64,000 nucleotides of DNA, taken from contig JAECYW010000018.1 in assembly GCA_023014335.1 (NCBI GenBank), forward strand, positions 806,001 to 870,000, in the 5' to 3' direction. Both the position numbers and the translations under genes were made by a program. The notes under the pieces were generated by a model. The model made no database searches and was not told the DNA's origin. It was given only the letters and a program-made list of their open reading frames with translations. The stretch's first letter is position 1; every line of letters starts with the position of its first letter. The DNA is from Galerina marginata. Lineage: Eukaryota > Basidiomycota > Agaricomycetes > Agaricales > Galerinaceae. This document shows, in pieces, positions 33,219-45,436 of this stretch.

Positions 33219-34400
33219 ACAAAATGGAGCATAACCTGGACGCCGGCAGATGAGTGAGACCGATAATTAAAAATTCGAAATGGGAGGAACGTACCGACTC
33301 CCAGCTGGGAGCGACAGAGGCGAGCGGATTTATGAACCGCCTATGCGAAGGGGCCTGAGCGCTCAGATTTAAAGGAGGGTGGATATGTGTGTGCAGGGGA
33401 AACTGAAGTGTGTATGGAAAAGAGACGTGGAGGTCAGAAGGACCTCAGGTCCGGGCTCTAACTTCGAGGCGGTGGCTTTATATACTTCCGCCCACCTATG
33501 ACGGAAAGAGGAGAAATAAGCGATGAAGAGACAAAAAATAAGTCTACAACAGACAAATAGACCGTCGCTTCCGAAGCCCGTATTTATGTAGAGTGATCAT
33601 CGTGGAAAACCGAGCCGGGGGCATTTCGGAATCAGAGGGAGATCTCCGGATTGATTATACCATTCCCAAGACCTTTCGTTTCGTAACGGTTCATTTCGAG
33701 TTTCGATCCTCTGCTCTCCAAAAAAAACTGGAATGGTTGCAGTATTATCCTTGTTAATCGAGGGAAAATGACGGACACGGAAGAAGCCACGTGGAAGCCA
33801 TGCGAAATTTAGAAGTGGTGGCGGCGTCGCCGGGGATGGTAACTGGGTCGTAAAGCTCTTAATGACTGGAACCTGGACGGACCTGGACATTCCGCTGCAG
33901 GGTTCCTCGATGTAACGAAGGAGATGAAGAACGCAATTTCTCGCGTCGGTTCGAGTGTGTGGATGTGACATGTGTCCCCCACCTCTTGATAACCGTGATT
34001 TGGATGACTTTCCGCAGCGAATGGTAGCGAAGTCCTCGATGTCACCCTGGGTGCGTAGGCTATTGATGTTTCAACGTGAGAAGGTTGGGCTTCCCGGAGA
34101 TAACGATGAACGGGACCAACGAGGATGTGGGACTGGAGCGATCCTGGCCTCCGGGTGCCAAAATATGGATGCAGCTGAGCTAAGGACAGACACGTCTGAT
34201 TAATCTGGCCTCGATTTCATGGTTCCTTAATAATAGAGAGCCTGCCCTGAGTGTAGGAGAGGAAGGGTTATTATAACTCACGAGGGGGAATAGAGACTGT
34301 TCGCTTGCGAGAATGACAAGAGCACTCAAACCCCTGGTCGCCACGAAATAAAACAAACTTTAATTTCGTCATCAGTGGTCCATTTTAGTTCCGAAGATTG
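33219..34400. other. intergenic, no gene supported
   Basis: Short frames on both strands without recognisable motifs. Nothing structural was seen. Confidence 0.4.
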
Positions 34401-34423
34401 CCCTTGCCTTAAACAACAGAATT

Positions 34424-34860
34424 TTCACAGCCATCCTAACATAGAACAGAAAACATGAGTATATTTTGCCAAACTGTTCGAAAAGATTGAACGGACTGGA
34501 GACGTTGCTGAGGAAGCAAGATACTGTTCATTGATCATCCTTTTAATGGTAAAAATTTCCACGTTATTCCACGCTATTGAGATTGCATATAGGCCAGACG
34601 GACGGGGATTCGAAACAGTATGCAGCTGCGTGTAAATATGCTCTCGAAGGTCCTTGAGCGCCTTCAAAACCAATGCTTCGTGCTGGCCAACACTTGAGGG
34701 AAAGAAGCATTAATAACAGATCTTCCCATTTCTGAAGATACCTACCTTTGACCAAGACCTTCAGGCCCAGAGAGGAAAGACAGTGAGACTATCTGATTGA
34801 GTTGACGGCTGACCCTCGGTCGAGAAGTATATTGTAGGCCTACCGTGAGGTTAGAGTTCG
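34424..34860 (-). CDS. possible unidentified coding exons
   Basis: On the minus strand two open stretches join across a plausible GT-AG intron (about 34696-34745): one ending FLSGPEGLGQS and one beginning VGQHEALVLKALKDLREHIYT. They read like a conserved protein of two or more exons downstream of AP-2 sigma. I could not find a convincing start or further exons between 34860 and 35156, and I do not recognise the family. Treat it as a pointer, not a gene model. Confidence 0.3.
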
Positions 34861-35156
34861 CCGACACAGTTAAGACACGACGATTTTATCTGCCGATGTC
34901 GGTGTCGAGAAGTGCGAATATGGCAGCATGGGAGCGCAAGTGGATATGTATCGGGAGTTTAACGGATGAATATCTGTTCCACTTTCTACTCCCGACTTCA
35001 TAGGAATAAAGCATTGGAATCGCAAGGCTAATTGAGAAGCCGGGATCGCACCTGAAAAGCCATTTAAATGAACTTGGAAGCTTTGTAGTTGTTTTAGAAG
35101 TACATGTCTAACATTGCATGGGAAACGGTAGAACGAGCTTCTACGCGGCGATATGT

Positions 35157-35848
35157 TCACTCCAACTTTTCAAGTTCCTCTAATCGGGATAGAACTACGT
35201 CTTTGCTAGTCTCTTCTATCTCACCGGCAAGGAATATCTCATCAAGTATTGCGTATACCTGTCGTCAACAATGTTAGAAAGCAAAATAAGGCAAGGAAAG
35301 CAAACGGCCAACCTTATAAAAGTTGAAAACGAGATCAAGTTCGCAAACATTGTCGAAGAACGTATCTGTATTGTTCCCGCTGAGGGCAGGGTTCGAAGGA
35401 CGACGATAGAAAATGGCTGCGCACCCAAAATTTCGACGAAAAGATGTATAGCTTCGAGATAGGCCAGTTCGTTATCGTTGGCATCAACGCACAAGCAAAA
35501 GAATAGACCCGCATAACGCCGATAGACCACTTTATAGTTGCGAAACTAGCTGGAAGTGAGTCTAGGGATCAAAACTGCAGGGTTGCGACATACCTCCACG
35601 AAATTGGACTGGTATTTCTGATCACGGGGAGCGACCAGCCGGTGTACCTCACCACGTAGCCTCACCTATTCAAATATTGGTTAAAAAGCAAGCAGTAAAC
35701 GGTGAATCGAACTTACTTTCTCGTCGTCATCGTACGGAACGTACCACTTGGATAATCTTGTCTTTCCCTGCCGATTCTAGAAGCAGTGAGCTTTATTACT
35801 TGTGTTTACGTAACGAAGCCTCACCTGCACGAGTATAAACCTGATCAT
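35157..35848 (-). CDS. APS2: AP-2 clathrin adaptor complex sigma subunit
   Basis: Six minus-strand exons: 35848-35825, 35776-35717, 35665-35594, 35545-35425, 35365-35313, 35258-35157. They sum to 143 aa, against 142 for the human protein. The longin-like sigma fold is easy to follow: [16 protein letters not shown] at the start, [11 protein letters not shown], then [59 protein letters not shown] and a C-terminal [10 protein letters not shown]. The YAILDE(I/V)FLAGE end separates AP-2 sigma from other adaptor small chains. It works in the AP-2 heterotetramer at the plasma membrane, where sigma helps bind dileucine cargo signals in clathrin-mediated endocytosis. A single-copy conserved gene with no lesion, so it is a good internal control for sequence quality here. 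Confidence 0.95.
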
Positions 35849-36750
35849 GGAGTATTCATACGATAGTAGATACACCAACGTCGTCGTCGTCGTCGTTCAC
35901 AAATCCGACACAATTGTTGGTGACGGTGTTGTTTGGCATGCAGGTCGGAAGTAAATAGAAGTTCGGTGCCTTAACTATCGGCATCGGGCCTAGTGCTTCG
36001 GGAAGGACTGACCGGACTCCTCTCGCTTAAATCGACGACAACGCCCCCGAGTATGGAGCAACATGCTCAGAAGCTCAAAGGCTTATTACTTTAACCAGAA
36101 ACTAGAGGACACAATTGATGAAAAATAAATTCTTCTTCACCATAGTTTGGCACCGATGCATTGGAAGTTAGAACGATGGTACTGTAGGATATCCAGATAT
36201 CCTTAAAGTCTCGCCGAAACTAGAAATGATACTCCTAACACACCCCAGTAAAAGCACGTAGAGATGAGAAACGGACGCTATACGGCACTACTATAAGCTC
36301 CGATCCATTCTTTAGCATCCGCCAGCAGAAGCTCGTCACACAACGCCAATGATCTCTCCCACGACGCTCTTAAACTGTCTTCTGTGGGTCAAATTGTCGC
36401 TGGACCGAAGAAAACCTGGCAAGCAGCTGCGACGAAAGTTTGGTCAGTAAATCCCGGTAAATATGCTTATAACAACAAGACACGAGGGAAAATTAAAAGG
36501 AACGTAACACACCATCGGATCGAGATTCTTTACAGATTGCTGAAGGACGTCCCTGGTAACCTTCGTCCAGTGAGGCCTGGTTGGGAACTGGACACGCGTC
36601 CGAGGACTCTCGTGAGCAATAAACTAGGCTTCTCGGAAGCAAGGCATAGTTACTTCATCGATAATTGTCTTATGCAGCTTCGTGTACCTGGAGATACAGG
36701 TTTTAGTGAGGACTGAAAAAGACTGAAAAAGACGACAATAGTAGGCCACC
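35849..36750. other. intergenic between AP-2 sigma and the FAD oxidoreductase
   Basis: Contains the AP-2 sigma promoter. A 110-codon plus-strand frame (36384-36716) has no recognisable motif and overlaps the probable 3'UTR of the oxidoreductase. No other signal. Confidence 0.4.
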
Positions 36751-38926
36751 CTACCATGCCTCGTTGTAACGACTGTGGTCACCCGTTGTGGGCCGAAAGG
36801 TAGGGAAGTCAAGCATAATTGCGCCCTGGGGATCTCCGTCAATTTCCATAATCCAGACGTCGCAGTTAGCGAACCTTGGACCAATCCGCAGAAGGATCAT
36901 TTTGCAAAGTCGTGGTCTGCCCCAAAAGACTATCGTACGGCTTTCCGAACTACAATGCGGTCGTGGTTGTAAACATTCGGTGCTTCATTGCCTCATTTTT
37001 TGTACATGCCTTGATATTTATTCCACTAGAAGAAAAAGGGCTGTATCAAACCAGAAATTCATGCCCATCGTTAAAACCCACATACCTCCGGTATGTAGAG
37101 GTGACAGCTTTGCCTTCAGCCGCCGCTTCATCAAAAAGCTGCCGTACACGTTTAAGGAGCTTGTTAGCCTGAGTTACTGGGACCGCCACTTCGAAAGTAA
37201 GTCCTCGAAGTCCATAGTCCCACTCGGTTTTCGTGTTCGGGTATAGTCCACCGATGAGTACATCGTAGGCATAACCGTATACTGGCCACGAAAGCAGAGG
37301 TAAATCGGTCTTTTTATCTAAGCGAAAAGATCAGGCATCTTGGACCCAGCGAGAGATAAAGTTCAGGACGCACCGTGGAAATTGGGTGCGCGCCAGAGCG
37401 TGTAAAAGATACCCTCGGTGATAAAATTTTGAAGGCTGGAGTTCTGTCCGGAGTTTAGCAAGGATAGGCCCAAACTTGCTTCGATGTCCGTCATGGAGAA
37501 CGTGGACTAAAAGACAGCAGCGCGTAGTGAGAGACCGCCGATTGGTCGATTACAAAACGCACCTGGAAAGCATTTCCGGCTTTAGTGATGGGTACAACGC
37601 CGTATGTTCTTTTGTGGAATTTCTTTACTCCTGATAAACGTGGTGTATATTAGAATAATAGTGTATACCAGGCAGGCAAGCCTGCGGAGGAAACGGGTCT
37701 AAATACCCGTCAGATCCGAGCTCACCTGGCCACCACTTCAAATCCGGATCAGTCAGACCTTGGAAAGAAGGCAGGATAAATTAGTACTCACCCAGTAGTT
37801 TGCTGTGACGTATGGAGATATTTCCGCAAATATATCTGCATTTAGGACGTAGCTCTCGTCGAAAGTCTCCTGATTAGCGAAGACTTTAAAATCGGCCAAA
37901 ACCTCAATCTTAATACGGGCCAATATCCCAAGGAGCCCAAGAGAGGTTGAAGCAGCGAGCCAAGTATCATTCGATTGATCTCTTTCGAGATGGACAAGCT
38001 CGCCTGCCGGAAAATAATTCCGTCAGTCCCGTAGAAAGAGTATGTGGTAATGAAGTGAGAAGCTTTACCCTTTCCGTTGATAATATCGAACGCCAACGCG
38101 GATGCAGAAACCTGCGAATTTTCACCCAAGGAAGAACGGTGCGCGCCCATTGCCATTGCGCCGCCTAGGAGGATTGGGGCTCAGTAAAGCCAAGAGACGG
38201 ATTAAACCAGAAATACCGAGACTGATATTCCAGTTCACTAAATGAACCGTCAAATGAAAACGGGTTTCTCGGATATTAGGCATCAGACGAACCGAGTGTA
38301 TACCCTAAGGATGCACCGCGCTCGTGTAACCATCCTGCACTGCCAGAAGATTAGTCAGAAGATGAAAGCTGGAGCACAGTGAAACGTACACCTGGCTAAA
38401 GGTTACACCTCCTTCAATCACGACAGTTCCCTTCCCGCCATCCATAACCAGGTCCGTAATCCGGTTCATATTCTCAGTCCTAACAATGATAGTCCTGGCA
38501 TCGTCGGAACACATGGTATCGTCTAGATCCGGGCAGGGTAAATTCGTTTAAAGACCAGGGATGATGAGGGTGGGTGATACCTACACCACATATGACCGTT
38601 CTGTCGCAAAATCCGTCGTTCACACTACACGTTTTAGGCAACAGCAGTAAAAAGTAACGCACCCCACTCGCCCGAACGGGTATTCCATGATCACTAGCGT
38701 TTCTGACGATCGCCATCCGCTTCATCTATCGTAGTGGGGCTATATACCTGTGCTACATCATGGCAGGCAGGAAACCCTGGACCGTCAAAGGTGTTATAAG
38801 GAACTGACGCAACGCCAGATTGAGTAACTTGGGTCGCAAGAAGGTGAAGGATCACTCACCAGCGTATGTACATCGAAGGGACCTGAGCGCAAGAACTGCG
38901 ACCAAAACAAAACTCAGTTTGGGCAT
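36751..38926 (-). CDS. secreted FAD-binding (PCMH-type) oxidoreductase, aldonolactone-oxidase-like; frameshift near the start
   Basis: Many small minus-strand exons run from the ATG at 38926 to the TAG at 36753-36751. Exon 1 encodes a signal peptide (MPKLSFVLVAVLALRSLRCTYA). The FAD domain follows: PYNTFDGPGFPACHDVAQ, HGIPVRASG, TMCSDDARTIIVRTENM, GTVVIEGGVTFSQ and GAMAMGAHRSSLGENSQVSA. The C-terminal half resembles ALO-type lactone oxidases: YWWPG, KFHKRTYGVVPITKAGNAFQ, TFSMTDIEASLG, WPVYGYAYDVLIGGLYP and a final AIMLDFPTFRPTTGD. One splice junction uses a GC-AG intron (before FGKPYDSL). Near 38714-38715 one extra base breaks the frame between TTIDEAD and AIVRNASDHG. It oxidises an unknown alcohol or lactone outside the cell. 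Confidence 0.75.
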
Positions 38927-40263
38927 CAGAAAGAGATAGAGAGCCTTGGTGCTTCAAGCTTGAACGTTGACCCTTTATACAACTCTTCATCGACGCATAA
39001 TGCCTCGACTTGACAGCCATGTGTTTTCGATGAAAAGGCATCCGTAGCCTTTTTGGCGATGGAATGATAGAACAGTGGGGTAAAGACACTGTGCCCTAGC
39101 GATGTGACCAGTTCTTATCTATTTTGTCGATGTATATGCTGAGTATGGCTAGTCGGTACCTCGCTAAACCTTAGAGAGGGCCTTTTAGTCCTTCGTTCGT
39201 CCCAAGAATTGTAGCCAAGAAATTTCTTTTGATCGCTAAAACATAAACATGCGGGTCAGTGTGGGGTATTCGACCTTGGCGGTTATGAATCGTGCCCAGC
39301 TGGTCAGCCTTTGCAAGTGGTACCGATGCCTTCCGTCATTCAGTTTGATGGCCACCTCTACATACATCATAATGGGCCCTTGAATTGGCAAGGCTTGAAA
39401 TTTCACATGACTCTGTAACTAAAAGACAGAATTTGAGCCAACTTGAACTTGCAGTTAAAAGGATTTTGACCAAAATACGATAAGGCGATACTTACCTTGA
39501 ACACTAACTTTCAATATGCAACTTGGTTCAATTTTCCTGCCGGCAACGATGGTTGGCTAGACTTGATGACGAGTTGAAGACGTCCGATGATCCACGATAA
39601 CCAAAGTGCCAACCAACCGCCTTCGGAGAATTCTGCGTTAGAGTCGCTATGCCCATGAGCCTTTTTCATCAATAACGTATATGCCGCCATTTAGATGGGG
39701 CGAAGGTGTCCTGGACACATTAGTACTGGGGCCAGATTCCAAGTTTCCAATTCGAGCTTCGGAGTCGCGATTCCGAGTAGTCTTCTATTCAACCCATTCA
39801 AGGGCGAGTTATTGCTTTAAGCGCTCCTCGTTCCACGTACCCTCGAAAATTGCTATGTCCGCCGTAATTGGTGGAGGCGAACAGAAGGACAAGAGCAAAG
39901 TCGATACAAGGTCCTCAAGTTTTGACTTGGACAGTCACGTGTTTAGAACATTTGAACCAGAGTCTGAGTAACTGCTGTGAACCTCAATTCGTAACTCAAA
40001 CCACGACGTCCCGAGCTCAGTCTTCTTGGTTTCTTTGGCTCAGGGTTGCCTTCTCATATTTTATTCTCTTACAAGAAGGGAAGTCACGCCTCAGTAAAAT
40101 GCGTCAATCTTCAAGACTTTCTGCGGCCGTTAGGTACCAAGACAGGACGTTAGTAAAAATGCTGTGTTGGAAAGGCAGCGTTTGCCAACTCTTATCTGAT
40201 CTCAGGTGACGGTGAGAGGGACTTGGCCTGGATAAGAATCTCAGATGTGGCTTCGAAGCGCCC
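38927..40263. other. intergenic between the oxidoreductase and the second NLR
   Basis: A plus-strand frame at 39681-39971 shows no recognisable motif. No repeats or RNA genes were seen. It holds the divergent promoters of the two neighbours. Confidence 0.4.
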
Positions 40264-43200
40264 ATGATCGCTGTCCTTTCCCATACCACCCCAGTCGACA
40301 TGCCACGAACATTTTACTCACCTGAAGCGTATGCCGACGAGCTTTCCTTCCTAAACTCAGAGCTTGGCTACGCACTATTTCATCCTGGTCTACTAGGCGC
40401 TCACCAGCCTGTCGCGATTGGCGACATTGGGACTATCCAAGGAGGGAGTTTCATTCGATTTTTCAATGCTTTTAGACAGGCTACGGATGAAATAAACCAG
40501 ACTGACACTGGAACACCAGCTGGATTCAAACCTGTCCCCCAAGTTAATCAACGTGTTAATAACAATGATGCTTCCTACTCACCTGGGGTTTTTGGGTCGA
40601 AGGGCGTAACACAAATGAGTCTGGATGCCGGAGCAGGATTGTGAGTTTGCTAAAAAGTCGTTTCCGGATTACAACTGACAAGTATAAAGGCCCATTGTAG
40701 CAGGCGCAGACATTAGGACAAGCTTCCGGATTGCCTTTACCAAGGAATCTGACGTCGCACTGATGACAAAGTGGAAGTCAAAAGCTTCAAACGCGGTGTT
40801 CATCCAGCCCTTAGCAGAGTACTTTCTTCGGAACCACCAGCGTTTTTTAGACCACATTCGCGGTGCGCATGGTTCAGCCACTATTAGGTCTGACGAATTG
40901 GTTTTTGTAACCGCTACGTTGATGACTGGCGATTGGGTCATGGCACGAGCCTCCACGGGGTCTGAGGAATTTAACCTGGGATTCGACTGCAACTATGCTG
41001 GAGTTGGGGGCGGCCATGTGCAGTGGAACTACACTTCAACCCTCACATCCGTTCTGCCCAGTCGGGAGGGACCAGATCGTCCTCCAAGTTTCGACTACTC
41101 TGTTACGCCCCAGTTTGACCAGTGTATATTCCTGAAGCGGCTTCGAATATTTGACAGATCTGTTTTCTCCTGGTTAAAGCAAAAGCTTCTTCTCTCTGCA
41201 GCTGATTCAGTTGAAGGCGATCTTCAGCGACTGCACTTGAAAAAGAAAATATCGGACGACAATGAGCAGTCGATTTTTGGCACTGTGAGCAAGCTGCATT
41301 CCTGATACTATTCGTTTGGTGGATCTGAAAGTGATCTAGAATACTGGGGCAGTGTCTTTCAAAACAAATTTATTGGTGGTATACATTTTCGAGGTACGTA
41401 TCATAATTGAAAAGATTTACGTTTGTTTTCATCACGATATTGCAGAAATCAGATCCAGATCTTGTGCTAATTCATGAAGACGACATTCACCATGCAATTC
41501 CCGTTGAGTCTATTCCTCATCCATTAGCCAGCCATCGTAGCTACATGACTGACGCACCAACAGGAAGGCACGGAAGTCGAGGATGTTGCCGATGCCCTCG
41601 AAACGTCTTTCAGAAACGGGAACGTTTTCATCGAGATATTGTCAGAAATCTCACAAGAAATTGGGAAAAGAGGTCCGTATATCTTGCAACCCTTGTTCTT
41701 CCATCTTAAGTTGTTTCAAACCTAGTGGCGTCAATTTCGACTCGTCCATGGCCTGCATCAAGTCCAGGAGAAGGAGAGACTGTCGTTGTCGATGATATGC
41801 TAAAAGACGTTATACGTAACAATCCTGTAGTTTCCCCAGCTCCATCACCGACATCAGACGTCCTTGTGAAGGTGAAGCAGATTCTACTCGACAGTGGTTT
41901 GCTTGATCCACCTGAAGCAACATCGCCCAAAGTTGCCGCACCGACAGAAATGACAGCACCAGAGATCCCCAATCCTCTCGAAGCGACGCCACCCGTAGAG
42001 TCGGCCCCTCCGACCGAGGCAAACCGAACCCCCAGAGTCTTCCGAATTCAGCGAGGCGGTGTCTGAGCCAGATCCTACCCAAACCGATGGAGCGTCTAGA
42101 TCTCGTCCCACAACATACAGTTACGTCACGGATAATCGCAATATCTTCAACAATCAAGACTGTCGACTCAATGCTAATATTATGATCGTAAACAATCAGC
42201 CAGGTCCGCCTTAATCGTAAAAATTACTAGTCGACGTGTCTGACCTAAATTCTCATAGACCCGCTCCTGGAAAAGACGGCCCAAGGCGCTTTGCACAACT
42301 CGTCCGAACGGTACGACCCTCCGAAGTGTCACCCAGGAACTCGTGTAGCTCTTATTGAGGCCATCATGGCCTGGATCAAAGACGGTCAGAAGACGACCTT
42401 CATTATGTGGCTCTATGGTTGTGCGGGAGCGGGAAAGTCTGCTATTGCACAGACAATTGCGGACATGTGCTATGAGTCCGGCGATCTGGCAGCCAGCTTT
42501 TTCTGGTCACGATATGATCCCACTCGTAACGATGAGAAACGCCTCATCGCCACTTTAGCCTCCCAGTTGTTGATTACTATCCCAGAAATTCGTCCCCACG
42601 TTGAACAGGCGATTCGAGAAAATTCTCTTGTCTTCTCACTGTCTCTCGAGGCTCAAATGGAGTCCTTGATTGTCAAACCGCTAGAAAGGGCTTTCGGTGG
42701 GCAACCCGTACGCAAGGGGGTTAGATTGATTATCCTCGACGGCCTCGACGAATGTGGTACCATGAGCGCCCAGCGCTACACCCAAGTTCTCGAAGTAATA
42801 TCGAAAGCAGTTCGAAGTTTCCCTATCCGGATTGTCTTCCTCATAACCAGTCGACAAGAACAAGGTATCAGTGACGCCTTCAACTCCCACCGGTTACTTC
42901 CTATCACGTCCCGACTTGCTTTGGATGCTACTTATAAGCCAGATGATGATATACGGCACTACCTAGCGGAGGAGTTCGACTCTCTGAAGAGAAGCCATGT
43001 ATTTGGACGGTACCTACCATCCATCTGGCCAACTACAGAGCAAATCGAAGAGCTCGTCCAAAAATCCTCTGGACAATTCATCTACGCAAGCATTGCCGCA
43101 AAATTTATCAGCTCTCCACGTCATCGACCCGACAAACAATTGGATATTGTCCTTAGTGCAGTCTCTTCTGAAAACCAGGTTCCATTTGAGAAGCTTGATA

Positions 43201-43529
43201 ACATGTATCGGAATATTCTTGGCTCCATAGAACAAGAAGATCTCCCCAGAGTCTTGGACGTAATCAGCTGCCTAATTGCGGCCAACGTCGTCCAATTGAC
43301 TGGACGTGCAATCGAGGAAATTTTATCCTACGAACGTGGAGAGCTTCGCCTCTTCCTCAAAGACTTACACTCTCTTATCTATATCCCGGATGACGACGCA
43401 GACCATCTCCATCTCCACCATGCGTCGCTTCGAGATTTCCTCGTAAATCCGGTGCGTGCTGGACCTTTCCATATTGACCAGGATAGAGCTCGGGTTCGTT
43501 TTCAATTAAGAAGAGAAACAAATATCTGA
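40264..43529 (+). CDS. NACHT NLR with Agaricomycete N-terminal domain; one frameshift
   Basis: Seven exons: 40264-40640, 40690-41284, 41340-41393, 41446-41502, 41564-41672, 41726-42203, 42259-43529. The N-terminal ~330 residues have the pattern GYALFHPG...AIGDIGTIQGGSFIRFFN and QCIFLKRLRIF, which I know as the leading part of many Agaricomycete NLR-like proteins. A Pro/Glu linker follows, then SSERYDPPKCHPGTR, Walker A CAGAGKS, Walker B LIILDGLDE, a TSRQEQ sensor and the helical NACHT part ending HHASLRDFLVNP. No C-terminal repeats are evident. In exon 6, a five-C run at 42029-42033 puts the linker one base out of frame; four C would restore it. Start alternatives are 40264 and 40300. Probable non-self sensing or cell-death control. 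Confidence 0.75.
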
Positions 43530-43833
43530 AAGAGTCAAGTACGTTTTGTAGTATCTCAGTCGTATTTTCTACTCTCTGTCTGCTGTACTTGAACAGGGCA
43601 CGAATCACAGGACGTTTATTAATAATTATGTGAATCCAAAATACGTCCACGAGGCTGGATTGCGTTACTCTGACGCAATGCTCTTAGCTTATTCTGCTTA
43701 TTCATTCCATGACTGAGCTTCTATTTCTGCTTACTCCTCCAGATCTGTTCCAGTCGTGCGGTGCTATTTAAACCGAAGTGGTTCCTACCCACCGTGTCTT
43801 ATACAGTCTTCCCCCTTCACAAACAACATAATC

Positions 43834-44747
43834 ATGTCGAAACCAGCTATCACCCTCTATACAACTGCAACTCCTAACGGAGTGTGCGCTTCTATCTTCT
43901 TGGAAGCTCTCAGAGCGGCGTATCCTGATACTGCCGACTTGAAGGCATATGACGTCGTGAAGATGTCTATCCGCGATGCTGACATCGGAAAGGTTCACAA
44001 TCAAGTCAAGTCACCGTGGTTCCTGGAAATCAATCCGAACGGACGCATTCCCGCTGTGAATGTCAACGGATTTAACTGTCTTCGAGACGAGCGCCATCAT
44101 ACTCTACCTAGCTCAACTCTATGATACGAAAAAGTTGTTCTCGTACGATCCCATCACTGAGCCCAAGGAGTACAGTGAGATGTTGCAGTGGATTTTTTTC
44201 GCGGTGGGTGCTTTATGTTATCCAATCGAGATCGCTGCTAAAGTTATTGTCGGGGTATAGCATGGTGGAATTGGTCCGATGCAAGGCCAGGCTAAACCAC
44301 TTTACCTTCGCCGCTCCTGAGAAAATCGAGTACGCGCAGAAACGTGAGGCGTCCTGATCTTCAGTCTTACAAGTCCACATTTTCATGCATTTTGCAGGCT
44401 ACGTCACCGAAACTCGACGATTATATAGTGTATTGGAGTCCCATCTTGCAGCTGGAAACAAGCAGTTCATCCAGGGAGATAAATTTACGCTGGCTGATAT
44501 CAAGACATTCCCATGGTACATCCTCTCGTTCTCTATACAATATGCTTGGATTAATCTTTTCCTCAGGGTTAGACGGGGCAATGTATTATCAATTGATTTC
44601 GCCACAGAATTTCCCAATATCAAGGCATGTATTTATGGCGCCGAGTTTTATCTATTTTAAATTTGTCTTACCTTTTTATCCTAGGCTTGGATAGATCGCA
44701 TCGAAGCCCGTCCTGACGTTCAGGAAGGTCTGAAAATTCCGGCCTAA
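43834..44747 (+). CDS. glutathione S-transferase, Ure2p-type, with two frameshifts
   Basis: ATG at 43834 (MSKPAITLYTTATPNG) and stop at 44745-44747. The thioredoxin-like N-domain shows SPWFLEINPNGRIPAV and, after a frame jump, TVFETSAIILYLAQLYD; the ETSAI motif binds glutathione. The all-helical C-domain shows LQWIFFA, GGIGPMQGQ, EKIEYAQKRY, FTLADIKTFPW and AWIDRIEARPDVQEGLK. This is the fungal Ure2p/GTT2-like class, used in detoxification. One intron is GC-AG (after FPNIK). Two single extra A residues, at 44074-44075 (TTTAACTG) and 44294-44296 (CTAAACC), each break the frame; dropping one A at each site restores homology. Either a young pseudogene or assembly errors. Confidence 0.8.
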
Positions 44748-45436
44748 TATCCTACAACGGACAAAGGAGCAACATGGGAGGTTGTAATTGCATGAAGAAA
44801 TAAAATATTGAAGCCCCTCTGTTTGTGTCATGACATGATGGTACTTAAGTGAACCCAATAAACTGCGGCGGTGGTACCATATTCTTCCCACTTCACATCG
44901 TCATTGGTTTCCAGTGTCGGCACAGTTGTTACCGAATAACCACCCTTCCCACCAGAAAACCTTCCCCAGTCTACATTTCTATTTGGAACCTGTTCAATGT
45001 GTATAGATGATTAACTGGCGTTTTATTCTATTGAGCAGTAGTTCATTCATTGTGTGGTATATGTGACAGTCTTGTTGATGACCTGTCGCTGACGGGGAGG
45101 AGAAGCGCTTGATTCGAACAAAGAATCGCTTTGAGATTCACGACTATCAGACTTTAGGGCTATCGGAGCTAGAGACTAGAGTACGAGGTAGCAATTTTAT
45201 ATAATAAGAACTCAGTACATATCCATCCTTCCTCAACCGAGGTATTGATTAAATTGTCAAGACCCAAACCAGAGATCGTAATTGGAAGCAACAGAATGAG
45301 CGCACCATGCAACTTTCGCGATGTACTATCTTGACGCACGATACATATGATTCAGGAACTTGTGATATTACTGACTACCGACAGAGGAAAAGAGAAGATA
45401 AAGTCATCTGGGCCTAGGTGTCCAGTACCGAGATTG
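44748..45436. other. intergenic between convergent GST and peroxidase genes
   Basis: About 690 bp with no coding frame. Presumed 3'UTRs of both genes. Confidence 0.4.
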
